The notes beneath the pieces are model-generated. The model did not search any database. It was not told the origin of the DNA and saw only the letters and a list, made by a program, of their open reading frames with translations. From Sulfuriflexus sp032250955 (lineage in GTDB: Bacteria; Pseudomonadota; Gammaproteobacteria; AKS1): a stretch of 30,438 nucleotides of DNA. The translations under genes were made by a program, and so were the position numbers. The stretch spans positions 1-30,438 of the forward strand of contig NZ_JAVVES010000029.1 in the NCBI RefSeq assembly GCF_032250955.1. The letters are read 5' to 3'. This document shows, in pieces, positions 8,580 through 18,058 of this stretch (within the stretch, counting starts at the first letter, position 1; each line of letters starts with the position of its first letter).

Positions 8580-9497
8580 ATGAATATTGTTTTTCTATCA
8601 CAACGTGAAGGCCGTATCGCGAGCCTGAAAATGAATCGTAAACGGTGGTTTGGACTCGCCTCCGGACTCCTGCTGATATCCGCCGCGGCTATTTATGCCG
8701 GTTATGAATACGGCCGCCATTCCAGCCAGGCCGAAGACCCGATGACCGTGCAACTGCGCAGCGAGCTGGAAAACCAGCGCCAACAGCTTGATATCGCACT
8801 CGAAAATGCTGAAAGAAACATGAATGCCCTGTCCCGGCAACTGGGCAAGATGCAGGCCCGCGTCATCCGCCTGGATGCCCTGGGTCAGCGACTGACCTCA
8901 ATGGCCAAGCTCGACAAGGGTGAATTCGATTTTGCCCAGGAGCCTGCCATAGGCGGACCTGAGAGTGCCGAATCCCTGCAAGCAGCCTCTGTGCCGGATT
9001 TCATGCAGCAATTCGACGATTTATCCCGCCAGCTCGACAATCGCAGTGAGCAGCTCAGTGTCCTCGAGACCATGTTGATGAGCCGGAACCTGCAGGAGCA
9101 GGCGCTGCCGTCTGGTCGGCCGATCCGCAAGGGCTGGATTTCATCCTATTATGGTATGCGCAATGACCCGTTTACGGGCAAGCGTGAGCACCATGACGGT
9201 GTCGACCTGGCCGGCAAGGATGGCAGTGAGGTGATTGCGGTCGCCTCTGGCGTCGTCACCTGGTCCTCCAGGCGCTACGGTTATGGCAACCTGGTCGAGG
9301 TCAACCATGGTAACGGCTACGTGACCCGCTACGGCCATAACAAGGAAGTGCTGGTCAAGGTGGGTGACAAGGTCGGCAAGGGTGATAAGTTGGCCCTGAT
9401 GGGCTCGACCGGCCGCTCGACCGGCCCGCATGTTCATTTTGAGGTGCTCTTCAACGGTCGCAGCAAGGACCCGGTCAAGTACATCAACGCCCGCTAA
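8580..9497 (+). CDS. M23 (LytM) family metallopeptidase, membrane-anchored
   Basis: The 305-residue protein has a short basic N-terminus, one membrane helix at about residues 22-42, a coiled-coil region at about 58-105 and a C-terminal LytM domain from about 182. The zinc site is complete: HxxxD in EHHDGVDLAG and HxH in GPHVHFEV, plus the conserved GHNKE histidine. It is therefore likely an active D,D- or glycyl-type endopeptidase of the periplasm rather than an EnvC-like activator. This gene lies just before secA where E. coli has secM; the same arrangement occurs in Pseudomonas (PA4404). A role in cell wall remodelling is inferred; the exact substrate cannot be read from the sequence. Confidence 0.88.
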   Translation: MNIVFLSQREGRIASLKMNRKRWFGLASGLLLISAAAIYAGYEYGRHSSQAEDPMTVQLRSELENQRQQLDIALENAERNMNALSRQLGKMQARVIRLDALGQRLTSMAKLDKGEFDFAQEPAIGGPESAESLQAASVPDFMQQFDDLSRQLDNRSEQLSVLETMLMSRNLQEQALPSGRPIRKGWISSYYGMRNDPFTGKREHHDGVDLAGKDGSEVIAVASGVVTWSSRRYGYGNLVEVNHGNGYVTRYGHNKEVLVKVGDKVGKGDKLALMGSTGRSTGPHVHFEVLFNGRSKDPVKYINAR

Positions 9498-9604
9498 TCC
9501 CCCTGGTTCTCCTCTTCAGCGGGGCACATTTGCACTGAACCTGAAACTCCCATAAAGTACCGAAGCTTAATGGTTCGGCAGGCCTGAAAGGCCGGTTCGT
9601 GCGG

Positions 9605-9610
9605 TATAAT
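9605..9610 (+). promoter_or_regulatory. Candidate -10 box for secA
   Basis: A perfect TATAAT lies 29 bases before the secA ATG. The -35 region has no clear TTGACA. The preceding sequence contains a short GGCC-TGAAA-GGCC hairpin at about 9581-9593. It suggests that secA has its own promoter rather than depending on the M23 gene. Confidence 0.45.
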
Positions 9611-9639
9611 AACGATTTTATTTCAGGCATTTAGTTCGC

Positions 9640-12348
<2,709 letters not shown>

Positions 12349-12388
12349 TTTACCTTTATTTCAAAGCTACTCCGTTTCCTCTGTTAAA

Positions 12389-12482
12389 GCCCAACGCAGA
12401 GACGCGATGTCGCAAAGGACACAAAGGGTTTTTAGTTAAATTATCTCCGCGACCATTGCGACTTCGCGTCTCTGCGTTGGGC
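12389..12482. repeat. Inverted-repeat element, copy 1 (94 bp)
   Basis: Perfect 19-base arms, GCCCAACGCAGAGACGCGA at 12389-12407 and its reverse complement at 12464-12482, flank a 56-base centre that contains further partial pairing (GCGATGTCGC-like). The element lies between secA and argJ. The same ends (GCCCAACGCAGAG) recur at 14871-15016 and 15108-15271 in this window, so it is a dispersed MITE-like or palindromic repeat. It encodes nothing and could fold as a large hairpin that terminates secA transcription. Confidence 0.85.
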
Positions 12483-12539
12483 CTGTAATCTTTAATCAGG
12501 GTTCCCTTAAGATCACTGGCTGGATCCGGCCAGCTCTCC

Positions 12540-12545
12540 TATAAT
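12540..12545 (+). promoter_or_regulatory. Candidate -10 box for argJ
   Basis: A perfect TATAAT lies 27 bases before the argJ ATG. The -35 region is weak. It overlaps a short dyad, CTGGC and GCCAG around 12516-12533, that could be an operator, but this is not an ARG-box-like sequence. Spacing to the start codon is normal for an own promoter after the repeat element. Confidence 0.4.
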
Positions 12546-12572
12546 CACCCTTTCACATGATTGGGTGACGAC

Positions 12573-13793
12573 ATGGCAGTAGGACTCACAGCACCGCAAC
12601 ACCTGGCCGCCGTAGCCGGTATTCGCCTCGGCACGGCCACGGCGGGTTTCAAGCAGCTCACGCATCCCGACCTGGTGCTCATAGAAATGGCCCCGGGCGC
12701 AACCTGTGCCGCGGTTTTCACGCAAAACGCCTTCTCTGCTGCACCGGTCGTGCTGGCGCGGGAACACCTCGCCAATAACCCGCCGCGTTACCTGTTGATC
12801 AACAGCGGCAATGCCAATGCCGGCACAGGCAAGCAGGGCTACGCCGCCGCCCGGGTGAGCTGCGAAATCGTTGCCGGCCAGGCAGGTTGTCTTATCTCTG
12901 AAGTGTTGCCGTTTTCCACCGGCGTTATCGGTGAACTGTTACCCGTCGAGAAAATGCAGACCGCCGTTCCACAGGCCTATGCGAATCTCGTCGAAGACGG
13001 CTGGCAAGGAGCGGCCAGCGCCATCATGACCACCGATACCGTGGCCAAGGGCTGTAGCGAGCAATGCACTATCGATGGCAAGGCCATTACCGTCACCGGC
13101 ATGGCCAAGGGCTCCGGTATGATCCGGCCCGACATGGCGACCATGCTGGCCTACGTGGCAACCGATGCCGCCGTCAGCCAGGCCGTGCTCGACAGCTGCC
13201 TGCGCAAGGCGGTGAACACCTCGTTTAACCGCATCACGGTGGATGGCGATACCTCGACCAATGATGCCTGCGTGCTCATGGCCAGCGGTGCGGCCGGTAA
13301 CACCCTGATCGATGCCGTGGACAGTACCGACGCCGTTAGCCTGTTCACCGCGGTGGAGAAGGTCTGCGGCTTTCTTGCCCAGGCGGTCATCCGCGACGGC
13401 GAGGGTGCGACCAAGCTTATGACCATCGATGTCGAGTCCGGCGCCGATGAGGGCGAGTGCGAGGCCGTGGCCTATACCATTGCGCATTCGCCACTGGTGA
13501 AAACCGCCTTTTTTGCCGCTGACCCGAACTGGGGACGTATCCTTGCCGCTGTCGGCCGCGCCGGGCTGGCAAACCTCGACCTGAATGCCATTACTATTCA
13601 TCTCGACAATGTCTGCATCGTCCGTGATGGCGGGCGGGCCGGGGATTACACCGAGGCCGCCGGCCAGAAGGTAATGGATCAGGATGAAATCACGATACGG
13701 GTCGCGCTTGGCCGGGGCGATGCCGCAATACGTGTCTGGACCTGTGACCTGTCGTATGACTATGTGCGCATCAATGCGGAATATCGCAGCTGA
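12573..13793 (+). CDS. argJ: Bifunctional glutamate N-acetyltransferase / amino-acid acetyltransferase ArgJ
   Basis: ArgJ moves the acetyl group from N-acetylornithine to glutamate and so recycles it in arginine synthesis; many members also use acetyl-CoA. The product has 406 residues from ATG 12573; a TTG four codons upstream is possible but less likely. The self-cleavage site is visible in KGSGMIRPDMATMLAYV. Cleavage between Ala189 and Thr190 would give alpha and beta chains with Thr190 as the N-terminal nucleophile. Other signatures are FTQNAFSAAPV, INSGNANAGTG and ADPNWGRILAAVGRAG. Its stop overlaps the next gene as TGATG, so the two are coupled. Confidence 0.96.
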   Translation: MAVGLTAPQHLAAVAGIRLGTATAGFKQLTHPDLVLIEMAPGATCAAVFTQNAFSAAPVVLAREHLANNPPRYLLINSGNANAGTGKQGYAAARVSCEIVAGQAGCLISEVLPFSTGVIGELLPVEKMQTAVPQAYANLVEDGWQGAASAIMTTDTVAKGCSEQCTIDGKAITVTGMAKGSGMIRPDMATMLAYVATDAAVSQAVLDSCLRKAVNTSFNRITVDGDTSTNDACVLMASGAAGNTLIDAVDSTDAVSLFTAVEKVCGFLAQAVIRDGEGATKLMTIDVESGADEGECEAVAYTIAHSPLVKTAFFAADPNWGRILAAVGRAGLANLDLNAITIHLDNVCIVRDGGRAGDYTEAAGQKVMDQDEITIRVALGRGDAAIRVWTCDLSYDYVRINAEYRS

Positions 13794-14737
13794 TGTGTGT
13801 GCACGTGGCGGCGGCTGTCGTCGTCAATCAGTCTGAAGAAGTCCTGATCGCGAAGCGTCCCGCCGAGGTACATCAGGGCGGGCTGTGGGAATTTCCCGGC
13901 GGCAAGCTTGAAGCGGGTGAAACGGTTGAACAGGCGCTGGCGCGTGAACTGCTTGAAGAGACGGGAATCCATGTCGAGCGGGCGCGGCCCCTGATACGCG
14001 TGCATTACGACTACGGTGACAAGTCGGTACTGCTTGACGTCTGGCGTGTCGAGGCCTTTCGTGGCGAGGCCCACGGCCGTGAAGGGCAGCCGGTTATGTG
14101 GGTCAGACCGGAACAGTTTGCCAGCTACACCTTTCCCGCGGCTAACCGGCCGATCCTTCGTGCCGCCAGCCTGCCGGACCGTTACCTGATCACCCCCGAG
14201 CCGGCCGAGCCTGACATGTTCCTGCAGCAGCTGGATCGCGCCCTGGCGCGAGGAATCCGGCTTGTCCAGTTCCGGGCCAAAAAACTCGAGGCAAGCGCCT
14301 GGCAGGCCCTGGCCGCGGAGGTGATTGAGCGTTGTCACCGGGCTGGGGCGCGTTGCCTGCTGAACACGAGTCCGGCAGGTTTTGCCGCCTGTCCGGCGGA
14401 CGGCATGCACCTTGACAGCCGCCACCTCCATGCACACGAGGTGCGGCCCGTGCCCACTTCGGTATTGCTCAGCGCCTCCTGTCATAACGAGGCCGATATT
14501 CGGCAGGCGGAAACCCTCGGCGCGGATTTTATCGTTCTCTCACCCGTACAGGCGACGGCCTCGCACCCCGATGCCGAACCCCTGGGCTGGGAGCGTTTCC
14601 ACGAGATGAGTGACAAGGCAGCCATGCCCGTTTTCGCGTTAGGTGGTATGCGGCCAGAAGACCTCGAGACAGCCTTCGCACATGGTGCACAGGGGATAGC
14701 CGCGATACGGGCGCTTTGGGGAATTGATGATTTATGA
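13793..14737 (+). CDS. Nudix hydrolase (MutT-like) fused to TenI/ThiE-like domain
   Basis: This 314-residue protein joins two domains. Residues 1 to about 127 are a MutT-type Nudix hydrolase with an intact Nudix box (GGKLEAGE at 36-43 followed by RELLEETGI at 51-59). It is expected to clean damaged nucleotides such as 8-oxo-dGTP. Residues from about 130 form a thiamine-phosphate-synthase-like barrel (YLITPEPAEPDMF, VQFRAKKLE, GMHLDSRHL, SASCHNEADI, ALGGMRPED, GAQGIAAI). Typical ThiE substrate-binding residues such as the NDR segment are replaced (LLNTSPA), so the second half is nearer to TenI and may not make thiamine phosphate. The same fusion follows argJ in Pseudomonas and related bacteria, so it is a known architecture with an unclear second function. 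Confidence 0.9.
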   Translation: MCVHVAAAVVVNQSEEVLIAKRPAEVHQGGLWEFPGGKLEAGETVEQALARELLEETGIHVERARPLIRVHYDYGDKSVLLDVWRVEAFRGEAHGREGQPVMWVRPEQFASYTFPAANRPILRAASLPDRYLITPEPAEPDMFLQQLDRALARGIRLVQFRAKKLEASAWQALAAEVIERCHRAGARCLLNTSPAGFAACPADGMHLDSRHLHAHEVRPVPTSVLLSASCHNEADIRQAETLGADFIVLSPVQATASHPDAEPLGWERFHEMSDKAAMPVFALGGMRPEDLETAFAHGAQGIAAIRALWGIDDL

Positions 14738-14775
14738 ATGATGATTTATGATTTTTAATTCATCAATTTTTTAAT
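14722..14775 (+). terminator. Weak AT-rich terminator-like hairpin after the Nudix gene
   Basis: AATTGATGA at 14722-14730 can pair with TCATCAATT at 14760-14768, followed by a T-rich run. The loop is long (29 bases) and holds the stop codon and a repeated ATGATTTATGA. It may end the argJ transcript, but the stem is AT-rich and weak. Confidence 0.25.
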
Positions 14776-14782
14776 ATTTTAG

Positions 14783-14808
14783 GTCGGATTAGCGCAGCGT
14801 AATCCGAC
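14783..14808. repeat. Palindromic repeat, GTCGGATTA type, copy 1
   Basis: Perfect 9-base arms, GTCGGATTA and TAATCCGAC, flank GCGCAGCG. Nearly the same 26 bases occur at 28762-28787 with one arm mismatch. It is a dispersed REP-like palindrome and abuts the left edge of the tandem duplication at 14809. Confidence 0.75.
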
Positions 14809-14870
14809 GTGCCCATGCTTGTCATTCCGGTGCATGCCGGAATCCATGTATAGGGTTCAGTTTTGTTCTG

Positions 14871-15016
14871 CTAAAAGCCCAACGCAGAGGCGCAGAGACG
14901 CAAAGATCGCAGAGAATTACAAAGCGTTTTATCCTGTAAATCCTGTCCAGAAAGGTTTTATATTTTATTTTCCTTTGCGTCCCCTGCGTCTTCGCGCCTC
15001 TGCGTTGGGCTTTTAG
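14871..15016. repeat. Inverted-repeat element, copy 2 (146 bp)
   Basis: Perfect 23-base arms lie at 14871-14893 and 14994-15016, with ends CTAAAAGCCCAACGCAGAGG and its complement. The 100-base centre contains runs such as GCAGAGACGCAAAG on the left and CTTTGCGTCCCCTGCGTC on the right that extend the pairing imperfectly. Its tips match the element at 12389-12482, but the centre is different and longer. Confidence 0.85.
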
Positions 15017-15107
15017 ATTATTAGTCTTCAGACTCGCTATCAGATGTGCCCATGCTTGTCATTCCGGTGCATGCCGGAATCCATGTATAGGGTTCAGTTT
15101 TGTTCTG

Positions 15108-15271
15108 CTAAAAGCCCAACGCNNNNNNNNNNNNNNNNNNNNNNNNNNNNNNNNNNNNNNNNNNNNNNNNNNNNNNNNNNNNNNNNNNNNNNNNNNNNNN
15201 NNNNNNNNNNNNNNNNNNNNNATTTTCCTTTGCGTCCCCTGCGTCTTCGCGCCTCTGCGTTGGGCTTTTAG
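15108..15271. repeat. Inverted-repeat element, copy 3, broken by Ns
   Basis: The left tip (15108-15122) and the right part (15222-15271) are identical to those of copy 2. The middle is the N run. It is the second half of the tandem duplication and not an independent insertion. Confidence 0.8.
15123..15221. other. Assembly gap (99 Ns)
   Basis: Unknown bases inside the second unit of a tandem repeat. By alignment with unit 1 the missing stretch should be 81 bases (14886-14966), so the gap is written 18 bases too long if the units are identical. Confidence 0.95.
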
Positions 15272-15275
15272 ATTA

Positions 15276-15458
15276 TTAGTCTTCAGACTCGCTATCAGAC
15301 TTTTGCAGGACTTTTTCACCGGGAATGCTGTGGCTGCCATCGGCCCAGGCACCGAGGTCGATCAATTTGCAGCGTTCACTGCAAAAGGGTTTCCAGCGTG
15401 AGTCTTCCGACCACGCTACCTGCTTGCCGCATGTCGGGCACTTAACAAACGTCGTCAT
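15276..15458 (-). CDS. yacG: DNA gyrase inhibitor YacG
   Basis: YacG is a small zinc protein that binds GyrB and inhibits gyrase in E. coli. The 60-residue product has the four-cysteine zinc site, VKCPTCGK at the N-terminus and FCSERCKLIDLGAW in the middle, and an acidic tail ending SDSESED. Its start overlaps the zapD stop as ATGA. The last codons and stop are also present, detached, at 15021-15044 because of the neighbouring duplication. The order zapD-yacG after coaE and pilD is usual in Gammaproteobacteria. Confidence 0.95.
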   Translation of the reverse strand: MTTFVKCPTCGKQVAWSEDSRWKPFCSERCKLIDLGAWADGSHSIPGEKVLQKSDSESED

Positions 15459-16222
15459 AGTACACAGCAGGCAAGGTGGAAGTGGATATCGTCCTCACAC
15501 TGGGTGGCGCGCGAACCGAGGTCGCCGAGCTGCATGAAACGCAAGGTGAAGCGATGTTTACCGGCGCTGATCTCGGCAAAGCAGGCCTGGTCTTCGGGCA
15601 CCAGCACGCGGATCAACTGGTAAGCCATATTGGTGTCAAGTGACTGCTGACAGAAACCGCCCTCGGCGACCTGTGGTGTGGCCGTGGCACTGTCACGGAT
15701 CAGCGACAGGATCATAAACACGGCGTCGCGGATGCTGTCGAATTCACTGACCCATTCCTGCAGGTTGGCCTGGCGTTGTTCCGGCGGGTGTTGCAACCAC
15801 TGATGATAGGCAGGCAGGTCAAAGGCGCAGTCACCGCCGGCGATGCTGTTGCGCTGGCGGATGCTGTTCAGGAATTCATTGTCACGCAGTTTTTGTCCCG
15901 GCTGGCCATGAATGGCATGCAGGCGATCGATGAGGACATCAAGGTCATCGAGCACGGCCTGCAGGGCGCTGCTATCGACATTCGGGTTATCGACGAGTTT
16001 GCCGAGATTGGCGGCATGCCGCTCGAGTTCCTTGATGAGTTCGCTGCGCAGATCAGCGCGGCCGAAGACGTTCTGTATATCAAACAGGCTGTCGAGCACT
16101 GCACGGCTATGCCAGATGCTGTCACCGGCCAACCAGTAGGCGGCCTGCCTGAACAGGTGTTCGAGCCTGAGGAAAGTGCGTATGCGCTCATTCAATGGTT
16201 GTTCGTAGCAAATATGCTTCAC
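15455..16222 (-). CDS. zapD: Cell division protein ZapD (Z-ring bundling)
   Basis: ZapD binds the C-terminal peptide of FtsZ and cross-links filaments. Family features are the N-terminal YEQPLNERIRTFLRLEHLF, the helical region with SIWHSRAVLDSLFDI, and the C-terminal beta domain with IRVLVPEDQACFAEISAGKH and FTLRFMQLG. The frame is open up to an ATG at 16282 (275 residues), but homologues begin just before the YEQPLNE segment. I therefore choose GTG 16222 (255 residues), which has AAGAAG upstream; the ATGs at 16282 and 16264 lack well-spaced ribosome sites. The gene overlaps yacG and lies 100 bases after coaE. Confidence 0.88.
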   Translation of the reverse strand: MKHICYEQPLNERIRTFLRLEHLFRQAAYWLAGDSIWHSRAVLDSLFDIQNVFGRADLRSELIKELERHAANLGKLVDNPNVDSSALQAVLDDLDVLIDRLHAIHGQPGQKLRDNEFLNSIRQRNSIAGGDCAFDLPAYHQWLQHPPEQRQANLQEWVSEFDSIRDAVFMILSLIRDSATATPQVAEGGFCQQSLDTNMAYQLIRVLVPEDQACFAEISAGKHRFTLRFMQLGDLGSRATQCEDDIHFHLACCVL

Positions 16223-16322
16223 TGTGTGCTTCTTGTTAAGGTTTTTCGGCTCGAAAGTCAGCATTATAGAGGCAAATGCCATCTTCCGCTAAATCTACAC
16301 CAAATCAAAGAGATAGTCAGGC

Positions 16323-16925
16323 TCAGGAGGTCGGCTGGCAGTCGCCGAGATATTTTTTATGCAGCCGTTCGACGGCACGTTGCAGGTGGGCCAGGTCATG
16401 ACTGTTATCGATGATGTCGTCAGCAATGGCCTTGCGCTGTTCCCGGCTGGCCTGGGCGGCCAATATGCGTTCGGCCTGTTCCGGGTCGAGCCGATCGCGT
16501 TGCTGCAGGCGTGCCAGTTGCAGGTCCTCGGGACAATCAATGACCAGCCGGCGATCCAGCATGGCCCAGTCCCCGGACTCCGCGAGTAGCGGGATAACGA
16601 CAATGCAGTAAGGCGCGTCCAGTTCATCAATACGCTGAATAATCGTTTCCCGAATCAGCGGGTGGAGGATAGCCTCAAGGTCATGGCGGGCCCGGGCATC
16701 CTTGAAAATGATCTCACGTAAGGACGGACGATTAAGTTCACCGTTATCCAGCAGAATGCTCTTGCCGAAGCGTTCACAGATTCTTTCTAATGCAGGCTTG
16801 CCAGGCTCAACCAGTTCGCGGGCAATCTGGTCGGCGTCGATCACGGGCACACCAAGCGCGGCAAAGTGCTCCGCAGCCGCAGATTTCCCACTGGCGATGC
16901 CCCCTGTCAGACCGATAACGCGCAT
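16323..16925 (-). CDS. coaE: Dephospho-CoA kinase CoaE
   Basis: CoaE phosphorylates the 3'-hydroxyl of dephospho-CoA, the last step of coenzyme A synthesis, in the cytoplasm. The 200-residue product has the P-loop GLTGGIASGKS (residues 5-15), the substrate segment VIDADQIARELVEPG, and LHPLIRE and VVIPLLAESG typical of the family. It lies between pilD and zapD, as in Pseudomonas and Vibrio. A 250-base repeat-containing spacer separates it from pilD, so it may have its own promoter. Confidence 0.97.
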   Translation of the reverse strand: MRVIGLTGGIASGKSAAAEHFAALGVPVIDADQIARELVEPGKPALERICERFGKSILLDNGELNRPSLREIIFKDARARHDLEAILHPLIRETIIQRIDELDAPYCIVVIPLLAESGDWAMLDRRLVIDCPEDLQLARLQQRDRLDPEQAERILAAQASREQRKAIADDIIDNSHDLAHLQRAVERLHKKYLGDCQPTS

Positions 16926-16971
16926 GGCAAGATTGTACCGTATAAAATAAAAAATTAATGGACGGGATTAA

Positions 16972-17134
16972 AAGGATAAGGGGTCGGAGTCGCGTGAGTG
17001 GAAGGATAAGGGGTCGGAGTCGCGTGAGTGTGGTGGTTCGCTGGAACGACGAGCCGCGGCGTTGGTGACCAGGTCAAGAGTACCTGTAGGTGGCGACTCC
17101 GACCCCGGTGGGTTCAGGCGGCGACTCCGACCCC
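16972..17134. repeat. REP-like cluster: two direct and two inverted copies of a GGGGTCGGAGTCGC motif
   Basis: A 29-base unit (AAGGATAAGGGGTCGGAGTC followed by GCGTGAGTG) occurs at 16972-17000 and again at 17002-17030. The complement GGCGACTCCGACCCC occurs at 17092-17106 and 17120-17134. The two pairs can form a large stem around a 60-base centre. A shorter GACCCCGCTGGATTT repeat follows at 17129-17143 and 17146-17160. Similar palindromic units in proteobacteria are associated with REP-associated (Y1) transposases; none is encoded here. The spacer has no convincing gene. Confidence 0.75.
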
Positions 17135-17176
17135 GCTGGATTTCGACCCCGCTGGATTTTGTATTTTTCGATTTTT

Positions 17177-18052
17177 TTAAAGACCCGCGTAACGCAGGTA
17201 GGCATCCGTCAGGTCATTGCCCCAGAGCAGGGCGATCCAGCCGGCGGCTGCCAGGTAGGGGCCAAAGGGGATGGGGATGTTACGGTCGCGGCCGCGGAAC
17301 AGGATCAGGCTGATGCCGATCACCGCGCCGACCGCGGACGAGAGCATGATAATGACGGGTAACATCTGCCAGCCCATCCAGGCGCCGAACACAGCCAGCA
17401 GCTTGAAGTCGCCATAGCCCATGCCTTCCTTGCCGGTGAGAATACGGAACAGGTGATAGATAAGCCACAGGGACAAATACCCGGCCGCGGCACCTACCAG
17501 GCTGGTATGGCTGTCAACGAAGACCGGCACCAGGCTCAGCAACAGGCCGAGCCAGAGAAGGGGCAGGGTGATCGAGTCAGGCAGCAAGTGGTGATCGATA
17601 TCGATAAAGCTCAGCGCAATCAGCGCCCAGGTAAGCAACATCGCGGTACCCGCCTGCCAGGTAAAGCCGAAGTGCCAGGCGACGACGGCGGTGAGAACGG
17701 CGGTAAGTAATTCAATTAGCGGGTAACGGGGTGATATCCGCGTGCCGCAGCCGGCGCACTTGCCTTTTAAAAACAGGTAACTGAAGACCGGGATGTTTTC
17801 CAGCGCCGAGATCATGTGGCCGCATTCAGGGCAGCATGAGCGGGGCCTGACCAGGTTGAAGACCTGGTTATCAACGCCCTCCTGGCGCTCAAGCTCGAGC
17901 AGTTCACGGCATTGCTGGTGCCACTCCTTTTGCATGATCACCGGCAGGCGCAGGATGACCACATTCAGAAAGCTGCCCAGCAACAGGCCCAATATGAAAC
18001 AGGCCGTTATAAAAACGGCCTGTTGTTCTGCCAGCAGGGTAATGATGTCCAT
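17177..18052 (-). CDS. pilD: Prepilin peptidase / N-methyltransferase PilD
   Basis: PilD cuts the leader from type IV prepilins and N-methylates the new N-terminus, in the inner membrane. The 291-residue product has the two CxxC pairs of the zinc-binding cytoplasmic loop (Cys74/77 and Cys99/102) and about eight membrane helices. The catalytic aspartates are Asp151 in SFIDIDHHLLPD and Asp215 in GYGDFK. The N-terminal LGSFLNVVILRLP is the usual start. The gene is 6 bases after pilC. It would process the pilin at 28035, and probably pseudopilins as well. Confidence 0.97.
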   Translation of the reverse strand: MDIITLLAEQQAVFITACFILGLLLGSFLNVVILRLPVIMQKEWHQQCRELLELERQEGVDNQVFNLVRPRSCCPECGHMISALENIPVFSYLFLKGKCAGCGTRISPRYPLIELLTAVLTAVVAWHFGFTWQAGTAMLLTWALIALSFIDIDHHLLPDSITLPLLWLGLLLSLVPVFVDSHTSLVGAAAGYLSLWLIYHLFRILTGKEGMGYGDFKLLAVFGAWMGWQMLPVIIMLSSAVGAVIGISLILFRGRDRNIPIPFGPYLAAAGWIALLWGNDLTDAYLRYAGL

Positions 18053-18058
18053 GCTTGC

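Larger units (their letters stand above)
14809..15299. repeat. Tandem duplication of a 237-bp unit, interrupted by an assembly gap
   Basis: Unit 1 is 14809-15045. Unit 2 begins at 15046, repeats the first 77 bases exactly (to 15122), is then lost in Ns, and resumes at 15222-15299 as an exact copy of 14967-15044. Each unit holds a short palindrome (ATTCCGG and CCGGAAT around TGCATG, 14823-14842), the inverted-repeat element, and the last 25 or so bases of yacG. Only unit 2 runs on into the intact yacG gene. The spacer holds no credible protein gene. Confidence 0.9.

Noticed and set aside
14809..15281. Short open frames within the repeat spacer (for example 14819-15016)
   Set aside because: They are translations of the inverted-repeat element and its duplicate and cross the N run; no protein-coding signal is seen.
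16972..17143. Possible CRISPR array
   Set aside because: The units are adjacent with almost no spacer, half of them inverted, and no cas gene is nearby; a REP-like cluster fits better.
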